A stretch of DNA of 64,000 nucleotides from Brevundimonas bacteroides DSM 4726 (GCF_000701445.1 NZ_JNIX01000008.1:310001-374000), one strand, 5' to 3'. Numbered from the stretch's first letter, positions 21,018 through 30,655 are shown. Translations and numbers: made by a program. Notes: a model not told the origin generated them from the letters alone.

Positions 21018-21689
21018 TTACGCCTCCAGCCTGTATCCGGCCCCTCTGACCGTCTGGAGCATCGCCCGGTCGAAGCCCTTGTCGATCTTGGAGCGCAGGC
21101 GGCTGATGTGGACGTCGATGACGTTGGTCTGGGGGTCGAAGTGGTACTCCCACACCTTCTCCAGCAGCATGGTGCGGGTCACCGACTGGCCGGCGTGGCG
21201 CATCAGGAACTCCAGTAGCTGGAACTCGCGCGGCTGCAGGTCGATCTCGGTCGTGCCGCGATGCACCGTGCGGGCGATCAGGTTCATCTCCAGGTCGCCG
21301 ACCTTCAGCACCGTCTGGACGCCGCCGGTCTCGCGCCGGCGCGACAGGGCCTCGACCCGGGCGATCAACTCGGCGAAGGCATAGGGCTTGACCAGATAGT
21401 CGTCGCCGCCGGCTTTGAGCCCTGTGATCCGATCCTCGACCTCGCCCATGGCCGACAGGAACAGGACCGGCGTCTGGTCGCCGTTCTTGCGCAAGGTCTC
21501 GACCATGCCGATGCCGTCCAGCCGGGGCATCATGCGGTCGACGACATAAACGTCCCAGTCGCCCTTCTGCGCCTCCAGCAGGCCATAGGCGCCGTCGATG
21601 GCGTGGGAGACCACATGCCCGGCCTCGGTCAGGCCGCGCACCATGGCCTGGGCGGCTTCGGCGTCGTCCTCGACCACCAGAATCTTCAT
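21018..21689 (-). CDS. OmpR-family response regulator
   Basis: A 223-residue regulator: a receiver domain with phospho-acceptor Asp51 (VYVVDRMMPRLDG) and conserved Lys in YLVKPYAF, then a winged-helix DNA-binding domain (QPREFQLLEFLMRHAG and TNVIDVHISRLRSKI). The cognate kinase follows in the same operon after the inserted DUF559 element. Upstream, a hairpin separates it from the htrA-like gene. Confidence 0.94.
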   Translation of the reverse strand: MKILVVEDDAEAAQAMVRGLTEAGHVVSHAIDGAYGLLEAQKGDWDVYVVDRMMPRLDGIGMVETLRKNGDQTPVLFLSAMGEVEDRITGLKAGGDDYLVKPYAFAELIARVEALSRRRETGGVQTVLKVGDLEMNLIARTVHRGTTEIDLQPREFQLLEFLMRHAGQSVTRTMLLEKVWEYHFDPQTNVIDVHISRLRSKIDKGFDRAMLQTVRGAGYRLEA

Positions 21690-21712
21690 GGCGAGCCCCT
21701 CCCGGAATCAAA

Positions 21713-21742
21713 TCGCCGCCGACGGTAGCCCATCGGCGGCGA
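21713..21742 (-). terminator. Hairpin between htrA and response regulator
   Basis: A perfect 10-bp stem (TCGCCGCCGA with TCGGCGGCGA) has a 10-nt loop. On the minus strand it is followed by the weakly T-rich TTTGATT. It may terminate part of the htrA transcript or reduce readthrough into the response regulator. Confidence 0.45.
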
Positions 21743-21777
21743 CTTAGGGAGTTAAGCCTTGTTCAGGGTCGGGACGG

Positions 21778-23346
21778 TTAGTTGTCCGAGAGTTCGAGGA
21801 CGAAGGGGCGGTTGCCCTGAGGTGTGCGGAAAAGCACGAGGATGCTTTCGCGATTGTCCGCGCGAGCGGCCGCGACCTGAGCGCGGAACTCGGCCACCGT
21901 AGAGACTGGGCGGCTATTCACCTGAAGGATCACCGTACCGACAGGGATCTGAGCCCGGCCAGCGCGCGAGGTTTCTGTCACAGCCGTGATCACCAGCCCC
22001 CGCACTGTGCTCGGAATGGAGTAACGTTCGCGCAACGTATCTGTCAGGGGCGAGACGGTCATGCCTTCGACCACCTCGCCAGCCGGAGCCTGCGGGCGAT
22101 TCGGCTGAGCGCTATCGCCACCTTCCGAGAGATTATTCAGCGCGGCGTTGACGTCGGAGGGACGCGTGCCCGACCGGACGTTGATGGATTGGCGGCGACC
22201 TTCGCGAATGACCTCGAGCCGCAAGTTGTCTCCGGGAGATGCCTGCCCCACCCTGCGGGTGAGCTCGGTGGAACTGGTGATCGGCCGTCCATTTAGAGCG
22301 ACGACGATGTCGCCCTCGCGCAAGCCCGCTTGAGCCGCAGGACCGCCCGGCGTGACCTCGGCCACATAAGCCCCCTCCTGATCGGCAGGCAGCCCCAAAG
22401 GTCCGCGATACTCCTCGGGGAGATTCTGGATTTGAACGCCCAGATAGCCCCGTTGGATCGTCTCCCCGCGCATCAGGCGCTCGGTCACCGGCTTGGCGAT
22501 TGAGGACGGGATGGCAAAGCCGATGCCGACCGAGCCACCGGTCGGCGAGAAGATCGCCGAGTTCACGCCGATGACGCGGCCGTAGATGTCGAAGGTCGGG
22601 CCGCCCGAGTTGCCCCGGTTGATGGCAGCGTCGATCTGTAGATAGTCGGTATAGGGCGTGCGGCTGTCGGAGATGTCGCGGGCGCGCGCCGAGACGATCC
22701 CGGCCGTGGCGGTGCCGCCCAGACCAAAGGGGTTGCCCACGGCGATGACCCAGTCGCCGACGCGCGGATCGGCGTCTTCCTCGAAGCTGACGAACGGAAA
22801 GCTGGAGCCCTCGACCTTCAGCACCGCCAGATCGGTGTCGGCGTCGCGGCCGACCAGACGCGCCTCGAGCTCGCGCTCGTCGGCCAGTCTCACCGTGATC
22901 TTCGTGGCGTTCTCGACGACGTGGTTGTTGGTGACGATGAAGCCGTCGGCCGAGATGAAGAAGCCCGAGCCCGCGCCCTGGGCGGTCGGGGCGTCCTCGT
23001 CCTCCTCGGCGCCCGGAGGCGTCTGGCCTTCCGGCAGGCGAAAACCGAAGCCGGGCGGGAAGCCGGGGATCTGGACCAGACCCGTGGGCCGCTCGACGCG
23101 CGTCTCGACGTCGATCTGAACCACCGCCGGGGACACCTGATCGAAGATGTCGGCGAAGCTGAGCGGCGCGCCCTGCGGCGGGGCGAACGCCAGACCGGCA
23201 GCGCCGGCCGAAGGGAGCAGCCGACCCGCGGCCGGCCGTTCCTGGGCGTTGGCGCCCGGCCAGTCGATCACGCCCCCGGCCGTGGCGGCGGCGGCGAAGG
23301 TCAGGCCGACGGCGGCCCCCAGGATGAATTCCTTGCGCTTCATCAT
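21778..23346 (-). CDS. Do/HtrA-family periplasmic serine protease
   Basis: A 522-residue envelope protease/chaperone. An N-terminal signal or anchor (residues 8-28) is followed by a trypsin-like domain with triad His142 (TNNHVVEN), Asp172 (DADTDLAVLK) and Ser247 (NRGNSGGPTF), then two PDZ domains (GYLGVQIQNL onward; VRGLVITAVTE onward). The ATG at 23346 (MMKRKEF) fits the signal peptide. DegP, DegQ and MucD cannot be told apart from sequence alone. It lies in line with the two-component genes, suggesting an envelope-stress neighbourhood. Confidence 0.93.
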   Translation of the reverse strand: MMKRKEFILGAAVGLTFAAAATAGGVIDWPGANAQERPAAGRLLPSAGAAGLAFAPPQGAPLSFADIFDQVSPAVVQIDVETRVERPTGLVQIPGFPPGFGFRLPEGQTPPGAEEDEDAPTAQGAGSGFFISADGFIVTNNHVVENATKITVRLADERELEARLVGRDADTDLAVLKVEGSSFPFVSFEEDADPRVGDWVIAVGNPFGLGGTATAGIVSARARDISDSRTPYTDYLQIDAAINRGNSGGPTFDIYGRVIGVNSAIFSPTGGSVGIGFAIPSSIAKPVTERLMRGETIQRGYLGVQIQNLPEEYRGPLGLPADQEGAYVAEVTPGGPAAQAGLREGDIVVALNGRPITSSTELTRRVGQASPGDNLRLEVIREGRRQSINVRSGTRPSDVNAALNNLSEGGDSAQPNRPQAPAGEVVEGMTVSPLTDTLRERYSIPSTVRGLVITAVTETSRAGRAQIPVGTVILQVNSRPVSTVAEFRAQVAAARADNRESILVLFRTPQGNRPFVLELSDN

Positions 23347-23395
23347 CGTCTTTCGTGCGATCCCGTCTGGGTCAGGCGACCCGGTTTCGTCTTTT

Positions 23396-23423
23396 GATAT
23401 AGGCAGCTGGCCCGATTGGCCAA
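23396..23423 (-). promoter_or_regulatory. Candidate htrA promoter
   Basis: On the minus strand, TTGGCC (23423-23418) and TATATC (23401-23396) are spaced by 16 nt and lie 50 nt upstream of the htrA ATG, in the gap after ccmH. A plausible housekeeping promoter, not tested against other sigma consensus sequences. Confidence 0.35.
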
Positions 23424-23450
23424 CCGCCGCTTGGTGACGCTTGACCGCCC

Positions 23451-23957
23451 TCAACGCCCGTCGTGAGGCGGGGATGCGTCAGGATCGGGGCGAACCGTTT
23501 CCGATTGGAGAAGATCGGCCAGCCGACGTTCCTCATCGGGCGAAAGCGGCGCGGTCGCGGCCGGGCAGCGACGCAGGAAGGCGATCAGAGCGGCCCCTCC
23601 AGCCAGCACCAGCAGGGCCGGTCCGAACCACAGCAGCCACGTGCCGGTGCGCATCGGCGGGGTGAACAGGACGTAGTCGCCATAGCGTCGCACCAGGTCG
23701 TCCTTGATGGCCTGATCGGTCGCTCCGCCCGCGATCTCCTCGCGGATCAGTCGGCGCATGTCGCCGGCGATGCCCGCCGGGCTGTCGGCGACGGACTCAT
23801 GCTGGCAGACGACGCAGCGCACGACCTCGAACAGGCCTTGGGCGCGGGCCTCCTGGGCGGCGTCGGGCAGGGGTCGATCCGGCGGCGCGGCGGGTTCCTG
23901 GGCCATCACCGGGACGGCCAGCAGGGACAGCGCCACAAGGAAGGCCGCCGGTCTCAT
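23451..23957 (-). CDS. ccmH: Cytochrome c maturation protein CcmH
   Basis: A membrane-anchored periplasmic thiol oxidoreductase that prepares the apocytochrome CXXCH thiols for heme ligation. It has 168 residues: signal peptide, the RCVVCQHESVADSPA active-site motif, a three-helix domain, and a C-terminal transmembrane helix (residues about 106-125). The ATG overlaps the ccmF stop (ATGA). Confidence 0.93.
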   Translation of the reverse strand: MRPAAFLVALSLLAVPVMAQEPAAPPDRPLPDAAQEARAQGLFEVVRCVVCQHESVADSPAGIAGDMRRLIREEIAGGATDQAIKDDLVRRYGDYVLFTPPMRTGTWLLWFGPALLVLAGGAALIAFLRRCPAATAPLSPDEERRLADLLQSETVRPDPDASPPHDGR

Positions 23958-25948
23958 GCCGCCGCCTGTTTCCGACGCCCCGGCATGGCCAGGCGCAGCC
24001 GCCGGTCCATCAGCGACAGCACCCCGCCCAGCGCCATGATGGCGGGGCCGAGGAAGATCAGCCGGGCCCACGGGTTGTGATAGATTCGGACGGTCCAGGC
24101 GCGCTCACCCTCCGGCGTCGCCCGCCGCTCGCCCATGACGACATAGACATCGTCCAGGCCCCGGAAATCGAGACCGACCTCGGTCGTCGTCTGGCCGCCC
24201 GCCGGGAAGAAGCGACGCTCGGAGGTCACCGTGCGCGGCGTCGCCCGGCCATCGACGGAGGTGACGGTCACCACGCCCCGCTCGGCCAGATAGTTCGGTC
24301 CCTCGACGATCTCGACGTCGGTCAGGGTCGCCTTCCACGGCCCGGCGATGACGCTGCCCCCGATCGGCAGGGCCTCGGCGGATTCCAGCTTGAAGCTGGT
24401 CTCGGCCACGGCGCCCAGCACGAAGACGCCCAGCCCGGCGTGCGCCAGCGTCATGCCCCAGGCCCCCAGCGGCAGGCCGCGCGCGCGGCGCAGGGCCTCG
24501 GCCATGGGCGCGCGGAACAGACGGATGCGCTCCACCACCTCGGCCAGGGCTCCGGCGATCAGCCAGGCCCCGATGGCGATCCCTGCGGCGGTCAGGGCCT
24601 TCTTCGGCTCGAACGCCAGCCAGGCTGCGAAGCCACAGGCGATGGCGATCCCGCCTGCGACCGCCAGCCTCTGCATCGCGCCCACCGCATCCCCGCGCTT
24701 CCACGCCAGCAGCGGCCCGGCGGGCAGGATGATGAAGGCGACCAGCATCAGCGGCGTGAAGGTCAGGGCGAAATAGGGCGGCCCAACCGAGATGGTCTCT
24801 CCGGTCGCCGCCTCCAGGATCAGGGGATAGAGGGTGCCCAGCAGAACCGTCGCCGCCGCCACCGTCAGGAACAGGTTGTTCAGCACCAGCGCGCCCTCAC
24901 GGCTGACCGGGGCGAACAGGCCGCCGCCTTTCAGCTGGGGCGCGCGCCAGGCGAACAGGGCGAAGGCCGAACCGGCCGCGACCGCGAGGATACCGAGCAG
25001 CATCAGGCCGCGCTCCGGATCGACGGCGAAGGCGTGGACGCTGGTCAGGACGCCGGACCGCACCAGGAAGGCGCCCAGCATGGAGAAACTGAAGGCGAGC
25101 AGGGCCAGAAACACCGTCCAGCCCGCGAGCGCGCCGCGCCGTTCCGTCACCACCGCGCTGTGCAGCAGAGCCGTGCCCGCAAGCCACGGCATGAAGGAGG
25201 CGTTCTCCACCGGATCCCAGAACCACCAGCCGCCCCAGCCGAGTTCGTAATAGGCCCAGAACGACCCGAGCGTGATGCCGAGCGTCAGGAACATCCAGCT
25301 CGCCAGCGCCCACGGCCGCACCCACCGCCCCCACGCGGGCCAGAAGCCCGAGAAGGCCCGTCCCTCGATCAGCGCCGCGACGGCGAGGGAGAAGGTCACC
25401 GAAAACCCGACGTAGCCGAAGTAAAGCAGCGGCGGATGGAGCGCGAGCGCGGGATCCTGAAGCAGGGGATTGAGCGAGTTGCCCTGAACCGGCGCGTCCT
25501 CGATCCGGACGAAGGGGTTGGAGGTGAAGACGGCGAACGCGAGGAACAGGGCCGTCAAGGCCCCCTGGGTCGCCACGGCGGAGGTCTTCAGCCCGAACGG
25601 CAGGCCACGGGCGCGGGCCAGCAGGGCCCCGAACACCGCCATGACCCCGCACCACAGGACGAGCGACCCCTCGTGGCTGCCCCAGGCGGCCGAGACCTTG
25701 TAGAGCATCGGCTTGTCGGTGTGGCTGTTCCTGGCGACGTTCTCGACCGAGAAGTCTGACACGACGAAGGCGAAGATCAGGGCCGCGAACGCCAGCATCA
25801 GGGCGAACGCGGTGGCGATGGCCGCCCCATCGGCGCCCCCCGCCAGCAGCGGGCTCCTGCGCACGCGCCCAGCCGTCGCCAGCCCCGTCTGCAGGACCGA
25901 CAAGACGAGCGCCAGGATGAGGGCGAAGGCCCCGAACTCGACGATCAT
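23954..25948 (-). CDS. ccmF: Heme lyase subunit CcmF
   Basis: A 664-residue multi-spanning membrane protein that transfers heme from CcmE to apocytochrome c. The tryptophan-rich heme-handling motif is WGGWWFWDPVENASFMPWL, and the preceding WGSHEGSLVLW is also family-specific. It overlaps ccmE upstream and ccmH downstream by ATGA at both ends. ccmG, usually between ccmF and ccmH in many System I operons, is missing here. Confidence 0.96.
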   Translation of the reverse strand: MIVEFGAFALILALVLSVLQTGLATAGRVRRSPLLAGGADGAAIATAFALMLAFAALIFAFVVSDFSVENVARNSHTDKPMLYKVSAAWGSHEGSLVLWCGVMAVFGALLARARGLPFGLKTSAVATQGALTALFLAFAVFTSNPFVRIEDAPVQGNSLNPLLQDPALALHPPLLYFGYVGFSVTFSLAVAALIEGRAFSGFWPAWGRWVRPWALASWMFLTLGITLGSFWAYYELGWGGWWFWDPVENASFMPWLAGTALLHSAVVTERRGALAGWTVFLALLAFSFSMLGAFLVRSGVLTSVHAFAVDPERGLMLLGILAVAAGSAFALFAWRAPQLKGGGLFAPVSREGALVLNNLFLTVAAATVLLGTLYPLILEAATGETISVGPPYFALTFTPLMLVAFIILPAGPLLAWKRGDAVGAMQRLAVAGGIAIACGFAAWLAFEPKKALTAAGIAIGAWLIAGALAEVVERIRLFRAPMAEALRRARGLPLGAWGMTLAHAGLGVFVLGAVAETSFKLESAEALPIGGSVIAGPWKATLTDVEIVEGPNYLAERGVVTVTSVDGRATPRTVTSERRFFPAGGQTTTEVGLDFRGLDDVYVVMGERRATPEGERAWTVRIYHNPWARLIFLGPAIMALGGVLSLMDRRLRLAMPGRRKQAAA

Positions 25949-26439
25949 GTGGCGCTGGCGGCCCGGGCGGCGGCGCTGGCGGGCGGGCCTTCTTCCGGTC
26001 GCCACTCGCCCTTAGCCTTCAGGCTCTCGGCGACCTCGCGCGGCATGTAAGTCTCGTCGTGCTTGGCCAGCACGGTGGAGGCGCGGAACACCCGGTCGGG
26101 ACCGAACTCGCCCTCGGCCACGATCCCCTGCCCCTCGCGGAACAGGTCGGGCAGGTCGCCTTCATAGATCACGCGGCTGGTCGCGGCGTTGTCGGTGACG
26201 GCGAAGGTCACGGTCGCGCCCCGCTGGACGACGCTGCCGGCCTCGACGAGACCGCCGAGCCGGATCTTGCGCCCCGCCGGCGCGGCCTGCTCTGTCGCCT
26301 CCGACGGCGAGAAGAAGAAGGTGACGTTGTCCTGCATGGCCCACAGCGACAGGCCGACGGCGAGCGCCAGCACCGGGGCGGCGGCGGCCACGACCCACAG
26401 ACGACGCCGGGCCTTGGGCGATTTGGGAAGCCAGCTCAT
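25945..26439 (-). CDS. ccmE: Heme chaperone CcmE
   Basis: A periplasmic heme carrier anchored by an N-terminal helix (residues 13-33). The 164-residue protein has the OB-fold core with RKIRLGGLVEAGSV and the heme-attachment His in VLAKHDETYMP. It precedes ccmF with an ATGA overlap. The C-terminal tail is Ala-rich and variable, as in the family. Confidence 0.95.
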   Translation of the reverse strand: MSWLPKSPKARRRLWVVAAAAPVLALAVGLSLWAMQDNVTFFFSPSEATEQAAPAGRKIRLGGLVEAGSVVQRGATVTFAVTDNAATSRVIYEGDLPDLFREGQGIVAEGEFGPDRVFRASTVLAKHDETYMPREVAESLKAKGEWRPEEGPPASAAARAASAT

Positions 26440-26478
26440 GGGGTGGCTATATCTCCGCCGCGTTCGGGGTCCAACGGG

Positions 26479-27291
26479 TCATCCCGCCGCGTCCAGACGC
26501 GCCGCGAGTTCGGCCCGGCGCGGATCGGCGGGATCGAGCGCCTCGATCAGCGGCGTCCAGAGCTCGCGTGCCCGCTCCGCTTCGCCCCGGGTGATGGCCA
26601 GGTCGCCCAGGAAGAACCGCGCGCCCAGCTGACTGGGATCGAGCTCCAGCGCCCGGTTAAAGGCGGCCTCGGCATCGGGCTGTATCTCCCCTTCGGCCGC
26701 GCGGACCAGGCTCTCGCCCAGCCGCGCCCAGCTGGTGGCGTCGTTCGGCTGGAGCGTCAGGGCGCGTCGGAAGGCCGTCGCCGCCCCGATCGGGTCGCCC
26801 GCCTCGAACCGCGCCGCGCCCAGCATGGTCAGGGCCGTGACGTTCTCCGGCTCGCGCTTGACCGCCCGGCTGAGGACCGCCGCGATCCGCTGCGCGTCCA
26901 GCGTCTCGGCCTGGCTGGCCCATTCGTCGATCCGCCGCTCGTAAGGCTGATCCTCGAAGCCGGGGCTGCCCATGGCGAAGTAGAGCCCGAGGGCGCCCGC
27001 CGCCGTGGCCACAAGGGCCCCCAGGGTGAGGGCGCGGTCGCGTGATCCAACCGTCAACGGCGCTTGAGGAGCGGGCTCGGACAGCAGGCGACGCCCGGCC
27101 TCGGCCCGCGCGGCGGACCAGGCGTCCTCGTCCAGCAGGCCGCGTGCCTTCAGACGATCCAGCTCCGCCAGCTCGGCGGCCGCTGTGGGCGCGGCGATAT
27201 CGCTTGCGCTCGCGCCCCGGCGCGCGCCGGTCAGTACCATCAGTCCCGCCAGAGCAGCGGCGAGACCGGTCAGGGTCCAGAAAACGATCAT
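26479..27291 (-). CDS. ccmI: Cytochrome c biogenesis protein CcmI
   Basis: An apocytochrome-binding chaperone of System I. The 270-residue protein has an N-terminal transmembrane helix, a cytoplasmic loop rich in Ala/Arg, a second helix near residues 87-106, and a periplasmic TPR-like domain (ALTMLGAARFEAGDPIGAAT and neighbouring repeats). It is shorter than some CcmI proteins. It is the first gene of the ccmI-E-F-H cluster. Confidence 0.88.
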   Translation of the reverse strand: MIVFWTLTGLAAALAGLMVLTGARRGASASDIAAPTAAAELAELDRLKARGLLDEDAWSAARAEAGRRLLSEPAPQAPLTVGSRDRALTLGALVATAAGALGLYFAMGSPGFEDQPYERRIDEWASQAETLDAQRIAAVLSRAVKREPENVTALTMLGAARFEAGDPIGAATAFRRALTLQPNDATSWARLGESLVRAAEGEIQPDAEAAFNRALELDPSQLGARFFLGDLAITRGEAERARELWTPLIEALDPADPRRAELAARLDAAG

Positions 27292-27351
27292 GGGCCACAG
27301 GCTTAGACCAAGCGTGGCCCGCCCGCGAGAGGCCGCGACGCCGTGTCTTGA

Positions 27352-28716
27352 TCAGCCCGTCCGGGCCAGCGTTCCCGCAGCAGCGGCACGGCGACGAACT
27401 GTGCGCGCGGGCTCGGTTGCGTCGATCAGCAGAAGCAGTCCGGCCAGGGTCTCGACATGGGCCAGGGCGCGGTCCTCGGTCTCGACCTCGGCCTCGCCTG
27501 CGTTGACGGCTTCGATGGTCAAGTCAACGAAGGTGGTGATGCGATCGATCGCCGACTGCACCAGCTGCGACCTCTGGCTTTCGATGCCGAAGATTTGCGC
27601 CGCCGTGCGCATGGCCCCGACCAGCGTCAGGAGCGCGACGGCCGTCTGGACCGCCTCGGGCGGGACGGGGTGTTCCAGATCGGCCGCCTCGCGCGTCATG
27701 CGCCCGGCGGTCTTGACCCGCTTCAGCGGCAGCACCCTGTCGAGCGCCTTGTCCGTCGACTTCAGGGTGTTGGACAGACCCCGGTTGATGCGGACCCGGG
27801 CATCGCGGGCTGCTGTGCCCCACTCGCCACTAGGATCGAGCTGCAGCGTCATGTCCAGTTCCGCCAGGGTCTCGGCGCACCAGGTGATGTCGGCCTTGAT
27901 CTGGGGACCCGGATCGACACCGGCGGTGGGCTTGAAGGCACCGACCCGGGCGACCCGCGCCTCGACCTCAGCCAGAAGGCGGTTGACGAAAACGGCCATC
28001 TCCGACCCGGACAGGACGCCTTCGTTGCTGGCCGACCGCGAAGAATGGACGACCAGACGCAGCACCAGGCTCGCGTCCGCCAGATGGGCGAACAGGATTT
28101 CGAGCATGCGCGGCCCGCCGTCGGGCGTGATCTCGCCCGCGTCGCGGATCAGCAGCCTGAGTTCCGCGAGCTGATCGGGCGTGGGCCTCAGGATCCAGTG
28201 CGGCAGGGACTTCAAGGCGCGACGCGCCAGGACCGCGAGATCGAAACATTGGACCAGGCTGGCAAGCCCGGCGTCCCTTTCATCTTCCTGACCCAGCGTC
28301 GGCGGCCAGATAACGTCGGCCTTGTCCCGGATCACGCCCGACGCGGCGATGCAGTAGCGGTCAGCGACAGCCACCACTTTGGGATCGTCTTCGCGCAGCC
28401 GGATGTCGTCGAGCGTGGTCAGCAGCGCTGGCGCCGTGGCCGACGCCGCCTTCCAGAGACGCGGCAGGACAGCGGACGGGAAGGTCAGGCCCTCCACGCC
28501 ATCCCGGCGCGGGGCGAACAGAGGCATCATGGGCGCGAAGGCGACGGCACGGCGTTTGCGGTCCACCCCTTCCTCGGCCAGCATTTGCGACAATATGCGA
28601 GCCTTCTCGCCCGGCATCTGGGCGACGGCCAGGGACAGGGTCTTCAGCGTCCTGTCGGGCAGGCGCTCGACCATCTGCGCGAGCACCGCGCGCTGGGCGA
28701 CCGAAAGTTCGGCCAT
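27352..28716 (-). CDS. DUF2336-like hypothetical protein
   Basis: A 454-residue, largely helical soluble protein. The repeat-like N-terminal region (VLAQMVERLPDRTLKTLSLA, QMPGEKARILSQMLAEEGV) recalls HEAT-like alphaproteobacterial DUF2336 proteins, but the family call is tentative. I chose the ATG at 28716 because GGAGA lies upstream; an ATG at 28749 has no such site. No enzymatic motif. It sits between ccmI and kdgK with its own gaps. Confidence 0.55.
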   Translation of the reverse strand: MAELSVAQRAVLAQMVERLPDRTLKTLSLAVAQMPGEKARILSQMLAEEGVDRKRRAVAFAPMMPLFAPRRDGVEGLTFPSAVLPRLWKAASATAPALLTTLDDIRLREDDPKVVAVADRYCIAASGVIRDKADVIWPPTLGQEDERDAGLASLVQCFDLAVLARRALKSLPHWILRPTPDQLAELRLLIRDAGEITPDGGPRMLEILFAHLADASLVLRLVVHSSRSASNEGVLSGSEMAVFVNRLLAEVEARVARVGAFKPTAGVDPGPQIKADITWCAETLAELDMTLQLDPSGEWGTAARDARVRINRGLSNTLKSTDKALDRVLPLKRVKTAGRMTREAADLEHPVPPEAVQTAVALLTLVGAMRTAAQIFGIESQRSQLVQSAIDRITTFVDLTIEAVNAGEAEVETEDRALAHVETLAGLLLLIDATEPARTVRRRAAAAGTLARTG

Positions 28717-28799
28717 GCCGTTCTCCGAAAGCCGGACACACCCGGCCATCTCTGATGGTGAACGGCCGAGGTTAAGAAATCCGGAAACGGCGCGTGGCG

Positions 28800-29810
28800 T
28801 CAGCGTCGGATATCGAAACCGTCAGCCGCCATGGCGGCGCGCACCTGGCGCTCATCGAACAGATTGAAGTCGCCGTGGACGGAGTGTTTCAGCCCCGCAG
28901 CCGCGAGACCAAAGGCCAGCGCCTCGTCGTCCGCCCAGCCCTTGGCCACGCCATGCAGCACCCCGGCGGCGAAGGCGTCGCCGCCGCCGACCCGATCCAC
29001 GACACCCGACAGAGCGATGGGCGCGGCATGGTGCTCGCCATCGCGGGTGATCATGACCGCAGACAGGGTCTGGTCGGCGACACTGTCGTTGATCCGCAGG
29101 GTGCAGCAGATGCGCTGAAGCCGGGGCCAGGTGTCGAAGGCCGCGGCGGCGGCGGCGCGCCGCCTCTGGGCCGGGTCGGGATCGCTGAACGACCGGCCCA
29201 GGATCAGGGCGAAATCCCGGTCGTCGGCGAACGCGAGGTCGGCGCCCTCCATGATGGGGCGAAGCACCGAGGGGGGATCGCCATCCCACTCCGACCACAT
29301 CTTGCCGCGGAAGTTGCCGTCGAAGCTGACCTTGACCCCGGCCGACGCGGCCGCGCGGACGGCCGCCAGCGCCGCCGCCGATCCTCCCGACCCCGTCGCC
29401 GGGGTGACGCCGGACAGATGTAGCCACTCCACACCCTGCAACAGGGAGGGCCAGTCGAAAGCCTCCTCGACATGGCGGACGAACGCCGAGCCCGCGCGAT
29501 CGTAGAGCACTTCGGACGGCCGTCGGACGGCGCCGGGCGTCAGGAAGTAGAGCCCCATCCGGCCCGGCTGGAAGCGGACACGGGAGGTGTCGACCCCGTG
29601 CTTCCTGGCTTCGTCACGCGCGGCGTGGCCCAGGTCATTGTCAGGCAGAACGGTGGCGATGGCGGCGTCGGCTCCGAACCGCGCCAGCGAAACAGCCACA
29701 TTCGTCTCCGCCCCGCCCGGGCGGATGATCAGGTCGGGCGATTGCATGAGGCGTTCACCGGGGGCGGGCGTGAGACGCAGAAGCATCTCGCCGAAGCAGA
29801 GAATGGTCAT
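28800..29810 (-). CDS. kdgK: 2-dehydro-3-deoxygluconate kinase (PfkB family)
   Basis: Phosphorylates KDG to KDPG, which feeds the Entner-Doudoroff aldolase. The 336-residue PfkB-family sugar kinase has N-terminal RPGGAETNVAVSLARFG (substrate loop) and C-terminal VVDRVGGGDAFAAG, with the catalytic Asp in GGGDAF. It lies 21 nt downstream of kduD on the same strand. The KDG specificity is inferred mainly from that context. Confidence 0.87.
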   Translation of the reverse strand: MTILCFGEMLLRLTPAPGERLMQSPDLIIRPGGAETNVAVSLARFGADAAIATVLPDNDLGHAARDEARKHGVDTSRVRFQPGRMGLYFLTPGAVRRPSEVLYDRAGSAFVRHVEEAFDWPSLLQGVEWLHLSGVTPATGSGGSAAALAAVRAAASAGVKVSFDGNFRGKMWSEWDGDPPSVLRPIMEGADLAFADDRDFALILGRSFSDPDPAQRRRAAAAAAFDTWPRLQRICCTLRINDSVADQTLSAVMITRDGEHHAAPIALSGVVDRVGGGDAFAAGVLHGVAKGWADDEALAFGLAAAGLKHSVHGDFNLFDERQVRAAMAADGFDIRR

Positions 29811-29831
29811 GGCGGCGAGGCTAGACCGGGA

Positions 29832-30593
29832 TCACCGCGCGAGCCAACCGCCATCCACCGGCAGGGTGATCCCCTGGACATAGTCCGAAGCCGCCGAGGC
29901 CAGGAATACCGCCGCGCCCCCGATATCCTCGGGCTGGCCCCAGCGCCCGGCGGGGATGCGACCGAGGATTTCCCTGGACCGGACCGGGTCGTCCTGCAAC
30001 GCCTGGGTATTGTCGGTGGCGAAGTAGCCCGGCGCGATGGCGTTGGCGTTTATGCCGTGTTTCGCCCACTCATTGGCCATCAGCTTGGTCAGGCCGGCGA
30101 TGCCCGATTTCGAGGCCGTGTAGGACGGCACCCGGATGCCGCCCTGGAAGCTGAGCATGGAGGCCGTGTTGATGATCTTGCCGCCCCGGCTCCCGGCGAT
30201 CCAGCGCCGCGCAACGGCCTGACTGAGGAAGAAGACGGACTTCAGATTGACGTCCATCACCGCGTCCCAGTCGGCCTCGGTGAAGTCGACCGCGTCGGCG
30301 CGGCGGATGATGCCGGCGTTGTTGACCAGGATGTCGATGGGACCGAGGCCCGCAGTCGCCTCCTCGACGATGCGGGCCACAGGCTCGGTCGAACCCAGGT
30401 CGGCCTGGATGGAGATGGCGCGCACGCCCCTGGCGAGGCACTGACCGACGGTGTCGTCGGAGGGTCGACGCGCCACCGAGGCGATGGCGGCCCCAGCCGA
30501 GGCCAGGGCCAGGGCGATGCCCTGACCAATTCCGGTGTTGCCACCGGTCACGACGGCGACCTTGCCGGTCAGGTCGAAAGGATGGGCGGACAT
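29832..30593 (-). CDS. kduD: KduD/DhuD-type short-chain dehydrogenase
   Basis: Reduces 3-deoxy-2,5-hexodiulosonate to KDG in unsaturated-uronate catabolism. It has 253 residues, with Rossmann motif TGGNTGIGQG (residues 16-25), NNAGI, catalytic Tyr-x-x-x-Lys in YTASKSGIAGL, and the family C-terminus SDYVQGITLPVDGGWLAR. Divergent from the RpiB-family gene, with a LacI-type operator between them. Operon with kdgK. Confidence 0.88.
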   Translation of the reverse strand: MSAHPFDLTGKVAVVTGGNTGIGQGIALALASAGAAIASVARRPSDDTVGQCLARGVRAISIQADLGSTEPVARIVEEATAGLGPIDILVNNAGIIRRADAVDFTEADWDAVMDVNLKSVFFLSQAVARRWIAGSRGGKIINTASMLSFQGGIRVPSYTASKSGIAGLTKLMANEWAKHGINANAIAPGYFATDNTQALQDDPVRSREILGRIPAGRWGQPEDIGGAAVFLASAASDYVQGITLPVDGGWLAR

Positions 30594-30655
30594 GGGTCGA
30601 GCTCTGTGTCAGACGGTGGTCCGAGCCTTAGCGCACGGCTTCGGTTGCGACCATC

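Noticed and set aside
24077..25759. 560-codon plus-strand frame across ccmF
   Set aside because: Composition is Gln/Arg/Gly/Pro-rich antisense noise over a clear CcmF.
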